From Anastatus disparis (taxonomy: Eukaryota > Arthropoda > Insecta > Hymenoptera > Eupelmidae): 64,000 nucleotides of DNA. The position numbers and the translations under genes are program-made. Location: NCBI GenBank assembly GCA_017163975.1, contig JAFFSR010000004.1, positions 3,286,001 to 3,350,000 of the forward strand, read 5' to 3'. Position 1 is the stretch's first letter. Each line of letters begins with the position of its first letter. Below the pieces are notes generated by a model that worked only from the letters and a program-made list of their open reading frames with translations, did not search any database and was not told where the DNA came from. Below, one piece after another: positions 43,232 through 54,136 of the stretch.

Positions 43232-44344
43232 ATGTCAAACTTTCTTGAAATGGAGAGATTAAGAGAGGCGATCAAATCTAAACTTCCAAATCAATTGAAT
43301 TCTAATATTGGCGAAGTGTTAGATCAAGAGAAAAAAACAGCATTCATAAATCATTCGGAGATTGATGTTACTTTGGATAATACTGATGAGTCTCCACTTA
43401 ACACATCTTTACAACTTATAAAAAGTTCTAGAGGAAAAGATATACTTCTTTTGAATGATATTCTTTTTTATAAGGAGAAGGCTATGAGTAATGGTAACAT
43501 TTACTGGAAATGTCAACTTTACCATTCAAAACAGTGTTCGAGTCGTGTGATAACCAAGGATATGAAACTTGTAAGTTGTACAGCGCATAATCATACTTCA
43601 ACACCTATCAAGAAAAAGAATGAAACAAGGACTATGATTTCAAAACAGCCTAATAATGTTTTCAACATGAGTCATACAAATGATAAACTTCTGAAGAGTG
43701 ATAATGCTGATTCAATCGATGGTAGAAAGTATTCTAAATCAAAATTACTTGAAGATGATTATTCCAGTTCTGATGATGAAATAATAGAATATCAACAGAA
43801 AAGAAAATGTAATACATTCAGGAACTGTAAAAGAAAATCTCATAGCAACATTTCATCAAGACGCAAAAAAGCAAAAATAAGTCCTAACGATGTTGATAGT
43901 GATACATTATCGTGTTATTCTAATAGTAATGAATCTTTCTCTACAGCGAAGTATAATGATGGATTAGAAGAATCGTGTGTAGGTGGTAACTTCAGTTCTC
44001 ATCATCAGTTAGAAAATATTGAAGAGAATAAAAAATTTCTCGAAAGCCGTAAAAGAAAACCTTATAATACAACTTTACCAGTATCTAGATCAAATAAAGC
44101 AGAAATGAATTCTATCAATACCAATAGTGATACTTCATCAGATCATTCTAGTAGTAACGAATCTTCTTCTAAATACATGTGTAATTATATGTTTGAAGAT
44201 TTCGGATTTGAAGAATGGGATGATCCCAATGTTTTAGTTGATCGACTTCGTATTCTAACCTCTTCAACTAATAGAGATCTGTATACTTACAGGGAGATGA
44301 GCCTCATAATTAGCGAACTACGAGAAGCTGGTTATATTGAGTGA
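43232..44344 (+). CDS. FLYWCH-type zinc-finger protein, right-arm copy
   Basis: The 370-residue product is identical to that of 35234-36346, in the mirror orientation. The FLYWCH finger is at about 60-120 (YWKCQLYHSKQC, CTAHNHTS), with a low-complexity Ser/Asn/Lys middle and the C-terminal LVDRLRIL...ELREAGYIE module at about 325-370. Complete identity over 1.1 kb between the arms implies recent arm formation or ongoing gene conversion. The nearby LTR insertion at 40093-43077 ends about 90 bp upstream of the TATA box, so its LTR could alter expression of this copy only. Confidence 0.82.
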   Translation: MSNFLEMERLREAIKSKLPNQLNSNIGEVLDQEKKTAFINHSEIDVTLDNTDESPLNTSLQLIKSSRGKDILLLNDILFYKEKAMSNGNIYWKCQLYHSKQCSSRVITKDMKLVSCTAHNHTSTPIKKKNETRTMISKQPNNVFNMSHTNDKLLKSDNADSIDGRKYSKSKLLEDDYSSSDDEIIEYQQKRKCNTFRNCKRKSHSNISSRRKKAKISPNDVDSDTLSCYSNSNESFSTAKYNDGLEESCVGGNFSSHHQLENIEENKKFLESRKRKPYNTTLPVSRSNKAEMNSINTNSDTSSDHSSSNESSSKYMCNYMFEDFGFEEWDDPNVLVDRLRILTSSTNRDLYTYREMSLIISELREAGYIE

Positions 44345-46895
44345 ATTTTGAGAATGCTTACACTAATTTTAAGAATTTGATTTTAAAATAATATTCTTAA
44401 TTGGAAAGGTATTATAAAGTGATTGGTTCTGTCTTATACACGAGAGTGATGATTAGACACTCATTATTCTCTTTGAAAATTGAACTCAATAAAGACATAC
44501 AATTGATGGAAACAATATTTCTGAACATGCATCTTAAATGATAACATCACATATAACGGTTAATATATCTTACAAAGAATCTAACTTGAATAAAATTCAA
44601 CAAATATTAGAAGAAACTATAGTATATTATAATAAAGTCTCAAAATTGGTATGAAAGATTTAGATGATCGCTTTATTGTCTAAGTCATTCACCATGAGAA
44701 AGTATACAAAGTTTCAACGGTTACATACTTCTGTGATCAAATCTAAATAAGTTGTTACCCAAAATTTTTAAGATTATTTTATATTCTTATTGTATTTATT
44801 GTATATATTTAATACTATTATATTTTAATACTATAAGGAGAGATAATCTAATTAAGATTATTAGAAGTATTTTTTCTTATAAATATTCACAATCGAGAAA
44901 TTTGTTCAAATTTTAATATGGTTTTCAGATGTCAGATACAAAATAAGATAGAAACTTCCTTTGAAACTTAAACATGATGAGTGAGTAAGGTAGACAAAGT
45001 GAAAGGATCTATATGGAAAAAAAATTTTTGAATTGAAAGAGCTCAACACATTCTTCCTTTTTCAAATAGTAATACATTGAAATATACGATTTCATTTTAA
45101 TAACTACTAAATCTCCAAGTTTGCAACTGTAGAACTCAAAAGTGTATTGAAAGTAAGTTAGGCAGATTTAAAATGATATGAGCTCTTAAAGACTAAAAGT
45201 TCTGAGCTCTTCTAATTCAGAATTTTTTCCGTGCTATAGCAAATCTTCTTTGACCGAATCTTAATAAGTTGTCAAAACTAGACTTATTCATAAATTGGTA
45301 TAATCTTACAACTAAATAAAAAATACTATCAATTTATTTGTAGCTATACCGTACTTTTCCCTTAGAAATATACATATATATATATCCTAGAGCTAATATA
45401 CTATCAATTTATGCAATAAAAATTTTTTAAATTATTTTTAGCTGACATGCGGTACACTTCCCTTAAAAATATGCATATGTATATCATAGAAATGATATAC
45501 TGTCGATGTATGCAATAAAAAAAAAATTTATTTTTCCAAGTGGTTGACACCATACTGTCTCCTTAAAATGCATATGTATATCATAGAAATGATATACTGT
45601 CGATGTATGCAATAAAAAAAAAAATTTATTTTTCCAAGTGGTTGACACCATACTGTCCCCTTAAAATGCATATGTATATCATAGAAATGATATACTGTCG
45701 ATGTATGCAATAAAAAAAAAAATTTATTTTTCCAAGTGGTTGACACATTACATAATACATAAAGTGTATATAAAATTTTATTTAAAAAAGATGAAAATAG
45801 CATATTCCATATTTAAATTATTATTTGGGCCTAAAAAAAGGACCGATTTTGACCAAGATGTTAAACCATCTTCAAAAGCCTCCGACTCATTCAAAGGCTT
45901 CATTCAATGAGCTAACATCGATCAGCTGTTAAGCTGATGGCGTTCAAAGTTAAGCAAAGATAGTTCCTCCGTTTCACTCAGAGGATCTACTTGGTTTAAC
46001 TGCGTTCAAATATGTTGAGCCATTTTCCAAACTCTCCGACTCATTCAGAGGGTCCTTCCAATGACCTATGTTCCATATTTAAATTATTATTTGGGCCTGA
46101 AAAAAGGACCGATTTTGACCAAGATGTTAAACCATCTTCAAAAACCTCCGACTCATTCAAAGGCTTCATTCAATGAGCTAACATCGATCAGCTGTTAAGC
46201 TGATGGCGTTCAAAGTTAAGCCAAAATAATTCCTCCGACTCACTCAGAGGATCTACATAGCTTAACAACGTTCAAAAATGAAAAAAAGGTTATGGCGTTC
46301 AAAGTCAAAGTTCTAAAATAAACTCAAAGAACAATGACGCTTCATCCAGATCTCGAAAGATCCGGGCATCCAGATCTCGAAAGACCCGGGTATAATTCCA
46401 CGAGGTTGAAAACTCGTGTGCTTAAGCACCGCAATCGAAACAAAGTCAAGCCGCCTTCTTAATAGGACTCTCCGACTCATTCAGAGGGTCCACTCAGCGC
46501 GACGACTCAACAGCCGACTGCCACGAGTTTTTCCAGAGACCTGGTCAACCTCATTGGCACCAAAAAACAGTCAGCACGGCTGAAGAGCTCCAGACCCCGA
46601 GAGGTCCGGTCTGCTCAGCGAGCGCGAGCTGACTGACGAAGCGTGCGTCTCTCGCGAGGTATACACCTAACGGCGGCGAGAGAGCGGCGCGCGCATAGTT
46701 GCGGCGGCGCGCGGAGTATACAGCGCGCGAGATACAAATATACCACGCGTAGTATAACTTTTATGTTATACCATCAAACATCTTATATTATTGAAATTTT
46801 ATTTATTAAAAATTTTTCCTTGTTTACCAAAATTCTCACTACGAAGTTTGCTGTCACTACAAGAGCGTCGACCAATCAGCGACGAGATGAGCAGC
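44345..46895. repeat. Right-arm non-coding region mirrored in the left arm
   Basis: This is the mirror of 31677-35233. It contains the uninterrupted three-unit ~100-bp tandem repeat (45470-45745), the CTCYGACTCATTCAGAGG motif set with its ~240-bp duplication (45830-46480), and a GC-rich stretch near 46600-46740. The left-arm ~1-kb insertion is absent. I see no gene here. Confidence 0.75.
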
Positions 46896-46931
46896 TATAA
46901 ATTAGGGAAAATTCGCAACTTAATTTCATTC
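46896..46931 (+). promoter_or_regulatory. Orphaned core promoter of the acidic-protein gene, right arm
   Basis: TATAAATTA (46896-46904) and TCATTC (46926-46931) are 30 bp apart, as in the left arm. The Jockey LINE inserted at the end of the initiator, so the promoter now lies 3.8 kb from its ATG (50787). The promoter now points into the LINE. Confidence 0.65.
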
Positions 46932-47055
46932 AGTTCGAACTGCACCTTCGTGCAGTGCAGACCTGTATACACATAAGCTACTGAGTGTAACAGCCCTTCT
47001 AAGGGCTACCGTACGGAACTATACTAGCATTAAAATATACCTTTTCTGATACAAC

Positions 47056-48105
47056 ATGAATCTGGAGCTACTCTCTGACCTAAATACTCTTTCAATGGAG
47101 CAACTGGTGCAAGCCATCGACCAGTGCCGACACACCTTAACCGCTTTAGAAGCAGCCTTGCAAAGGCTCTGCCCAAATCACTCTAGTAAAATGGAAACAT
47201 CATCGTTCCCTAACAAGGAAACAGCTAACCTTACATTCGCTGAAACCTCTCACGTAAGTACACAAAATAACAATAATACTTTAAAAAATCCTGCAGTTAA
47301 AACTGCAACGAACACACAAATACAGTCCCCTTCTTACAACTCTTAAATAAACCACCCAAACAAACGCCGACGCGATGCTACCCCCTCAGAGTCTTCTGAC
47401 TCTTCTTCTTCAGAAGAAGAAGAGGAAAACTCTAATTCAAAACGTAGTCCCCCTCCTATCTGTATCCTTAAAAAAGAACTTTGGCCACAAATCAACGCCA
47501 AAATCAATTCTTCCGACATCGAAGTCCGCAAAGCAAAGAACACCTCCAAATCAGTCATGATTTATCCCAAAACAGTAAACGATTTTCTTACACTTACCGC
47601 CCAATTCGATAAAAAGAAAATTCAATACACCACCAATCAATTGGAAGAAGACAAAGACCTCATCGTTATCATTAGAGGAGTCACGGAAACAATACCAGAA
47701 AAAGACATACTAGACGAGCTTACTACTAAAATTCCCGCAGTTAAAAGCGTTTACAGAATGAAGAGAGGAGATAGAATCTGGCCTTTAGTCGCAGTTCATC
47801 TTGATCCATCCGCCCCATCAGCCAAAACAATCTTTAACTTGAGTAACCTACAGGGTTTGAGCATAACTGTAGAATCCAAACGTAAAACCAACGCAACCCC
47901 CATATGCCGCCGATGTCTTGGATACTTCCACACAGCAAACTACTGTCACGCAGACTGGCGATGTGCCTTCTGCTCTCGAAATCATGCTATTGCCTCCTGC
48001 CGTACCAAGGATCAACCAAACGCTACTCCACTCTGTGCCAATTGTCAAGGCCCGCATCGAGCCACCTATGGTGGCTGTCCCAAAGTTCCGATAAGACCCC
48101 AATAA
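47056..48105 (+). pseudogene. Jockey ORF1 (gag-like, three zinc knuckles), one internal stop
   Basis: A single frame runs from 47056 to 48105 except for one TAA at 47344-47346. The N-terminus is coiled-coil-like (LQRL region) and the middle is Ser/Glu-rich (SDSSSSEEEEENS). An RRM-like region precedes three CCHC knuckles at the end: CRRCLGYFHTANYCH, CAFCSRNHAIASC and CANCQGPHRATYGGCP. ORF1 proteins of this clade bind element RNA. The usual reading frame after the last knuckle is cut short by TAA at 48103-48105. Confidence 0.8.
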
Positions 48106-48386
48106 AATCCCCCCAAAATTTAACCAACCCCTAATACGCCTATTAGAAAACCCCTCCTCCGAAACCCCAACGTTAGCTATGCCAAGATAGCCAACTCCCA
48201 ACCTGCCTCTCGTCCACAAAATATATCTCAACCACAACTTCAGTCCCAACCTCCAACACAGCCAGCCCCGGCATCGAATCTACACAAAGTGGTTCCAAAC
48301 CAAAACCCAAAAGCTCAACTTCTTAAGCAGCTTTTTCGTAACTTCTTCGACTCCTTGCTTCCAATCATCAGTCAATAAAGACGAAC

Positions 48387-50481
48387 TGCTCAAAATCCTT
48401 ACTTGGAATGCTAACAGCATTCTGTCGCAAAATAGAACGAAAGTTACAGAGCTCGAGGCCCTTCTCGAGTCTCACCACATCGATGTTGCCTGCATAACCG
48501 AGACTCACCTAAATCCTAATAAGAACCTATTCATATCCAACTTTACAATATACAGGAAAGATCACCCTAACTCACAAGGAGGTGGCGTCGCTGTCCTTGT
48601 TAGAAATTCTATTCGTCACAAACCTATCAGCATCAATACGGCCATCACTTGCGAAGTGGTTGGCATTCAAACCGAATTTGCAAATAAGTCCCTTCCCCGC
48701 AAAAGCTAATCGTAACTAAAAATAGAATCCGTAAACTCTGGCAAACTTATCGAAACCCCATACATCGTACTCGCTTAAACGCTATCCAAAAAGAACTCAC
48801 CTCAGCTCTTGAAGAAACAAATGACCTTGCCTTCGAAAACTATATAGCTGAAGCCGAGGCCAACCCTAAAAGTAATTGGAAAGTTATCAAATCCCTCCGC
48901 AATCGCAAAACCCATTTACCTGCTTTAAAAAGAGACAATATCTCCTACTCTCTTGATGAAGAGAAAGCTGAAATCTTCGCGGACTCTTTAGAAGAACAAT
49001 GCTCTCCACTCCCCAGTTCGAACGAAACCTCTCTTTTCCACGAGCACGTTACTGAGACTGTGCATGAATTTCAATTTTCTGACGCCGAATTCCAACACAC
49101 TTTTCCCCATGAAATCTCGAAAATCATTCGCTCCCTAAAAAATAGAAAAGCTCCAGGCTCTGACGGCATTGGAAACGGAGTCCTCAAAATTCTTCCCCGT
49201 AAACACATTGTCGCTATTACCAACATTGTCAATGCAATGTTGAGATTATGATACTTTCCCAAAGCTTGGAAAGAAGCAATAGTTATCCTAATTCCTAAAC
49301 CCGGTAAGCCCTTAAGCTCTGCATCTAGCTATCGACCCATCAGTCTACTCTCCTCCTTAAGTAAAATTGCTGAACAGGTCATACGCTTTCGTATTGACCA
49401 ATTCGTCGACGAAAGAAGTATCGTCCCCGAATTTCAACATGGATTCCGTAGGAAACATGGTTCAGTTCACCAACTCCTCCGTGTGTCGGAGTTCATAGCC
49501 GATAACCTCAACAAGAGAAAACATACTAGCATGCTTTTGCTAGATGTAAAACAAGCCTTCGACAGAGTCTGGCACGAAGGTCTGATCTACAAACTCATTA
49601 AACTAGAATTTCCACACTACCTCATAGGCATCATCAAATCCTATCTCACAGACAGGACCATTCGGGTCCGTGTGGGTAAGTCTCTCTCTTCTCCCAGACC
49701 CATAACTGCAGGGGTTCCCCAAGGTTCGAAAATCTCTCCTCCTCTCTTTAATATATTCTCTTACGACTACCCCAAGGACAATAAAGTTCTAGTTGCTCAA
49801 TATGCCAACGACTCAGCCCTCATTTATACTTCAAAAGTTATCACTCATTGCTCCTCCGTACTAAACAAATTCACCCCAGAAGTGGTAAGATGGTACCACA
49901 CTTGGAGAGCAGCAATCAACGAATCCAAATCTGTTGCCATATTCTTCTCTCGACGAAATCGTACTCCTTCAAATCTCCTAGTTAACAACCATCGTGTTGA
50001 CTGGAGTTCTTCAGCCAAATACCTGGGTGTTACCTTCGATCGTAAACTCACATGGCAAAAACAAATCGATTCAGTCCGAGCCAAATGCCAAGGTGCTTAT
50101 GCTGTCTTAAAGCCTTTCTTCAATAATAAATCACTAACTAAGAAAACAAAAGCCCGCGCTTTTAATGCCATTATCCGCAATATTTGCACTTACGCGATCC
50201 CAATTTGGGGATCCGCAAACCCTAACCGTATAGCTAAACTTCAAGGCACCTACATGCGCCTTTTACGCTCCTCTCTTCAGATCCCCTGGTTTATTCGAAA
50301 TAATCAAATCTTAAAAGAAACTGGTATCGACTCAATTCCAGAAGCAGCGAACAAACACGCTGCGAATCTCCGTCTCTCTATCTCTAAACACAGCAATCCT
50401 AGCATAAAATTTCTTGTGAATTACCGTCGTAAATCCAACGATCGATTCAGAAGGCCATGCTCTCTGATTCGATCTCCATAA
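48387..50481 (+). pseudogene. Jockey ORF2 (endonuclease-reverse transcriptase), inactivated
   Basis: An AP-endonuclease N-terminus (LKILTWNANSILSQNRTKV, then DVACITETHLN) runs to about 48690. Most of the remaining endonuclease appears deleted, and the sequence resumes in the linker (KLWQTYRNPIHRTRLNAIQK). RT follows with SLKNRKAPGSDGIGN, a TGA near 49249, YRPISLLSSLSKIAEQ, LLDVKQAFDRVWHEGL and GVPQGSKISPPLF. The catalytic box is YANDSA, not YADD, so an essential Asp is lost. The thumb and C-terminal region continue to 50481. It could not have retrotransposed in this state. Confidence 0.82.
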
Positions 50482-50786
50482 CCCTTCTTCACTAACTGAC
50501 TTTAAACAGTCTACTTTCGTGTTTCGCAATTTGCGCGAGTGCTATACAGCCCCCGCTGTAAGAGCCACCGTTGTCTCTCAATTTTCTTCTTCTTAAGGTT
50601 CATAACCATTTTGGTTGGTGACCTACGGGGAGGCGGTTTTAGTCGGTAGGCACCTGCGGGTGAATCCGACACTACCCTTACGGGGGTGTCTTTTGAAGAT
50701 TTCCCCTCCTCGACCCTTCAAACAAAAAAAAAAAAAAAAAAAAAAAAACTTAATTTCATTCTTTCGTTTTCTCTTCGCTCGAAAGC

Positions 50787-51329
50787 ATGTCTTCTTCGGA
50801 ATACGATTCTGAGTACAGAACATTGGAAGAGCTGGTAAAAGATTTTCTTCCAGATTTGGGAGTTGATTTTCTACCAGATTCCGAGCTATTGTCACCGCAA
50901 TCAGTTGACCCATCGTCCTTGCAACCAGCTGAGTCACCGCCATCAGTTGAGCCATCGTCCTCGCAACCAGCTGAATCACCGCCATCGCCATCAATGCTGC
51001 AGATGATGGAGCCACCCTTCGAAGATCTGCCAACTACAGTGTTGGTGTATGATCCTTTCATGCACCAATACAGTGAAATTCCCATCGAGGAATTAAAAGT
51101 TTATCAAGACCCATCTCAAATCAATGAAGAGGTGGACGAGGAGATAATCATATTAGATGCTTCTCCAATAAAATCTCCTGAGGTGATAGATCTTGTCTCT
51201 CCATCACCTCCAAAAAGAAAAAGAGAGGATGAAGAAGAATCGAAGAAGAAAATAAAAGCTTCTTCGCCACAAAAAAGGAGACGTGAAGAGGAGGAAGAAA
51301 AAGAGCCTGCTAAAAAGGCTAAATTTTAA
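50787..51329 (+). CDS. Acidic/lysine-rich protein, right-arm copy
   Basis: This 180-residue protein has no known domain. It begins MSSSEYDSEYRTLEELVKDF. Pro/Ser/Gln-rich repeats follow (about 50-70), then an acidic centre with EEVDEEIIILDAS, and SPPKRKREDEEES. The end is strongly basic, with RRREEEEEKEPAKKAKF resembling a bipartite nuclear signal. EEIIILD followed by EVIDLVS is the kind of hydrophobic-acidic stretch that serves as a SUMO-interacting motif, which is my inference. The mirror gene is frameshifted at the C-terminus. This copy has an intact frame but lost its promoter to the LINE, so each arm's copy is damaged in a different way. Confidence 0.6.
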   Translation: MSSSEYDSEYRTLEELVKDFLPDLGVDFLPDSELLSPQSVDPSSLQPAESPPSVEPSSSQPAESPPSPSMLQMMEPPFEDLPTTVLVYDPFMHQYSEIPIEELKVYQDPSQINEEVDEEIIILDASPIKSPEVIDLVSPSPPKRKREDEEESKKKIKASSPQKRRREEEEEKEPAKKAKF

Positions 51330-51567
51330 TAATTTTTTTTATTTTAACGCTCTCTGGTATTTATGGATCAATCGGCCCTTTTCAGGGCCACATATTTTTC
51401 AAACGTGAAAAAAATTGTTTCAATTTCTTTATATTTTTAAAAAATATTAATCAGTCCTTTTTAGTACTATATATTATTTAAACGTAAAAATTATTGCTTC
51501 AAAATTAATATATATACATATACGCAAGTATATCGTTATATATCAAAGTATATCGTCATATATGTAT

Positions 51568-51619
<52 letters not shown>

Positions 51620-51754
51620 AAGTATATCGTTATATATCAAAGTATATCATTATATATATGCAAGTATATTGTTATATATACGCAAGTATATCGTTATATA
51701 TCGAAGTATATCGATATATACGCAAGTACATACTTGTTATACATATATAGTTAA

Positions 51755-51963
51755 ATGAAAAATCATGCGCTCAAAATAATACATATAGTTAAAAAAATTT
51801 AAAAAAAATTCTGCGCTCAGAATAACACCACGTTAAAAATAACTGTGCTCGAAATATATACATAGTTAAAAAGTTAAAAAAAATTCTGCGCTCGAATCCC
51901 CATGTGCTCGAATCCCCCTGCGCTCGAACCCCCCTGCGCTCGAACCCCTCTAGTTTACCTACT
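51755..51963. repeat. Right terminal iterated motif TGCGCTCGAA
   Basis: Mirror of 30451-30660. Variants of TGCGCTCGAA sit with C-runs (CCCCCTGCGCTCGAACC) against the end CTAGTTTACCTACT. An AT-rich TATATCGTTATATATC-type array lies just inside (51500-51740). Confidence 0.75.
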
Positions 51964-52415
51964 TTTAATAAAGTTTATTAAATGAAAATTGAAGTAAAAA
52001 GATTTTTATAAAGAATATAAAGTTATGCAAAAAGCTTATTATTCAATTTGAATTGGATTTTTTTGTATTTTGACTGGAATAAAAATAAGCTTTAAAAAAT
52101 CTATATAACGTTGATTTTTTATTTGAACCGTTTGCTATTTTGCGAGTTTCATTCTTTTTTTATAAGGACGCGAGTTGAAAAATCAATTTTTTAACAATGT
52201 TTTTTTATTATTTTCCATAGCGACCTTTTTTGTATTATCATTAATTTTATGCTATGAATATTTTTCTTGGATTTTAACAAAAACTCATGGGGTCGGGTCA
52301 ATCAGCCGGTAAAAGGACGCTTAATACATGTAAATGCACACTTTTTGGAGTCTTGTCCAATTAATAGTATTGCCATTACTATAAAATTTATTGCAATATA
52401 ATTCCGCAATGTATT
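51964..52415. mobile_element. Palindromic DNA transposon, right part
   Basis: This is the terminal portion of the split right arm, inverted relative to 27229-27720 and ending CCGCAATGTATT. The TTTAAT at 51964-51969 is the duplicated target of the Polinton-type element. Confidence 0.78.
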
Positions 52416-54136
52416 TTGATTAGATTGGTTATATATAAGGAAACCGAATGTTTAAGACTTATCTTTAATTTTGTCCAGGTATCGGCTCATAAATCCTTCC
52501 ATAAAGTCAATTTTAACCAAAAATTTTTCTGTCTTTTAAACCTTTAACTGATATAACAAGCAAATTATAAGTACGTAACATGACTTTCTAAGACCTTAAA
52601 TACTTGAAGAAATTATAGCAATTAAATATTTTTCAGTTGAATGACAACTTTGTATTTTATAAATACTACATTTCAAGGAAAAAACCACTTAAATCATAAA
52701 TAAAATAATTTTTAAACAATTATGAATAAAAGAAATTTCTAAATAATTTGATAAATTAAAAATTAAAAATACAATTTACAGCTACAATTCTTGATAAAAA
52801 AAACATAAAATTAAAAAAAAATTTTATTAGTTTAAAATCCAAGATAGAAAATTAGTTTACAAAATTATATTTAAAAAAGTAAATTTAAAAATGAATTTAA
52901 AGAAAAAATAAGCTAATACATGAACTGTAAAGGTCGACCAAAACAAGTATATCATGCTAATAAACTAGCTAGTCTATTCGTACGTACTTTGATACCTAGA
53001 AAATTAACATACTTTTGTTATTTTGTTTAGACCCATATATGTTGCGTTTTCTCATGAAGAAAGCATTGTATCGATAAAAGTTTTTTTCTGATTTCTTCGT
53101 TTACCAGTACCGTAAAATGGGGCTAATCGAGCAATATGGGATTAATGGAACAAATTAAAAATCTTTAAATCTTAATATTTTATTTATTTTTTAGGATCTT
53201 GCAAGTAAATTTTTTTAAGTATCCTATGATATTGAATAATTATTTACAAAATATAAAGAAATACGTTAGAAAAGCTAATTTTTGTAACCGCCCATGAATC
53301 ATAAACTTGTATATTATTAAGCTTTATGAATAAACTTGAACATATTTCTGCGTCTCTAGTTATTGAGCCATGTTTGGTACTCTGAAAATTAATTACTGGA
53401 TTTAAATGAATTGAATAATAATTTCTTTTTGTTTTAATGGTTTCTAATTTAATTCTTAGAAAAAAGAAATATTGTATAAATTATTTAATTCATATAGGCT
53501 TAATATTTGAGCCCTTCTATTTTTCAAAAGAAGAAAATCTTATTAATCATTTAAAGAATTTAGAACGTTCTTTTGATAAAGTTTTAATGGAACTGCTAAG
53601 AAATAGTAGTCTTTTTAAAATCGATATTAGAATATGAAAAATCAATAAATTAATTAGGGCGATGCTTTATGTTGTTAGTAATATTTTATTCGTAATATTA
53701 TGAAGTTATTCATTGGAATCAATAATTTTAATTTATTTCGCTCTTACTTTTGCGTTCAATTTAAATCATAAAATCCAATACTTCTTACAATAAAAAATTA
53801 GAATGGTAAATGTAAATGGATTTATGCAAGAGGTAGGTATTTGTATCCATTTTATGTCTATATGATTTATAAACTAGTTTTCCTAGAAAATTTTGACCAT
53901 GTATATATACAAATTTGGATTAGGATTTTTTAATTTATTAATTAATAAACTTTAGTTGGTTCAAATAAAAATAAATACAATAAATTTTCTTATTATTTAA
54001 ACCCTTATAACTTGAAAAAAAAATGAGCTCTTTGAACAATTATTTGTAAAATTTCAGGAAAAGAAATGCATTAGCTTGTAGTTTATACCACGAAAATTAT
54101 TCAGTTAAATTTTCAAATAAGTCCATTCACTAATTA
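52416..54136. other. No intact gene; remnant of a fourth receptor-upstream block
   Basis: 53620-53790 (AAAATCAATAAATTAATTAGGGCGATGC, then GGAATCAATAATTTTAATTTATTTC) resembles the conserved block upstream of the other IR copies, with a 4-base loss that breaks the short ORF. 53049-53075 resembles 11646-11672. Everything else is AT-rich without supported frames. Confidence 0.5.

Larger units (their letters stand above)
46932..50746 (+). mobile_element. Jockey-clade non-LTR retrotransposon, 3.8 kb, dead
   Basis: A 15-bp target duplication AACTTAATTTCATTC flanks it (46917-46931 and 50747-50761), and the 3' end is a poly(A) tail (about 50724-50746). The 5' end, AGTTCGAACTGC, is complete or nearly so. 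It has gag-like ORF1 with CCHC knuckles, then endonuclease-RT ORF2. Dead features are a TAA in ORF1, an internal deletion in the endonuclease, a TGA in RT and a changed catalytic box. The left arm is the empty site (31632-31646). Confidence 0.9.
30451..51963. mobile_element. Polinton/Maverick-type giant element, 21.5 kb, non-autonomous, with ~5-kb gene-bearing inverted arms
   Basis: The termini are AGTAGGTAAACTAG and its complement CTAGTTTACCTACT, flanked by a perfect 6-bp target duplication, TTTAAT (30445-30450 and 51964-51969). AG...CT ends, 6-bp duplications and long inverted repeats are Polinton hallmarks. After subtracting later insertions the inverted arms are about 5,089 bp (30451-36541) and 5,097 bp (40048-51963), and the original element was about 13.7 kb. 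Each arm carries a FLYWCH gene and an acidic-protein gene, and the centre has at least two more genes and a RING remnant. I find no protein-primed polymerase B, integrase, protease, ATPase or capsid gene, so it would depend on enzymes in trans. Confidence 0.82.

Noticed and set aside
51562..51750. A Tyr/Ile-rich frame
   Set aside because: It is translated (TA)n microsatellite near the element tip.
30451..51963. A polydnavirus segment or an integrated capsid-encoding virus
   Set aside because: No capsid, polymerase, integrase or excision-motif gene is seen. The ends and target duplication fit a Polinton-type transposon. Only the RING remnant and promoter style are virus-like.
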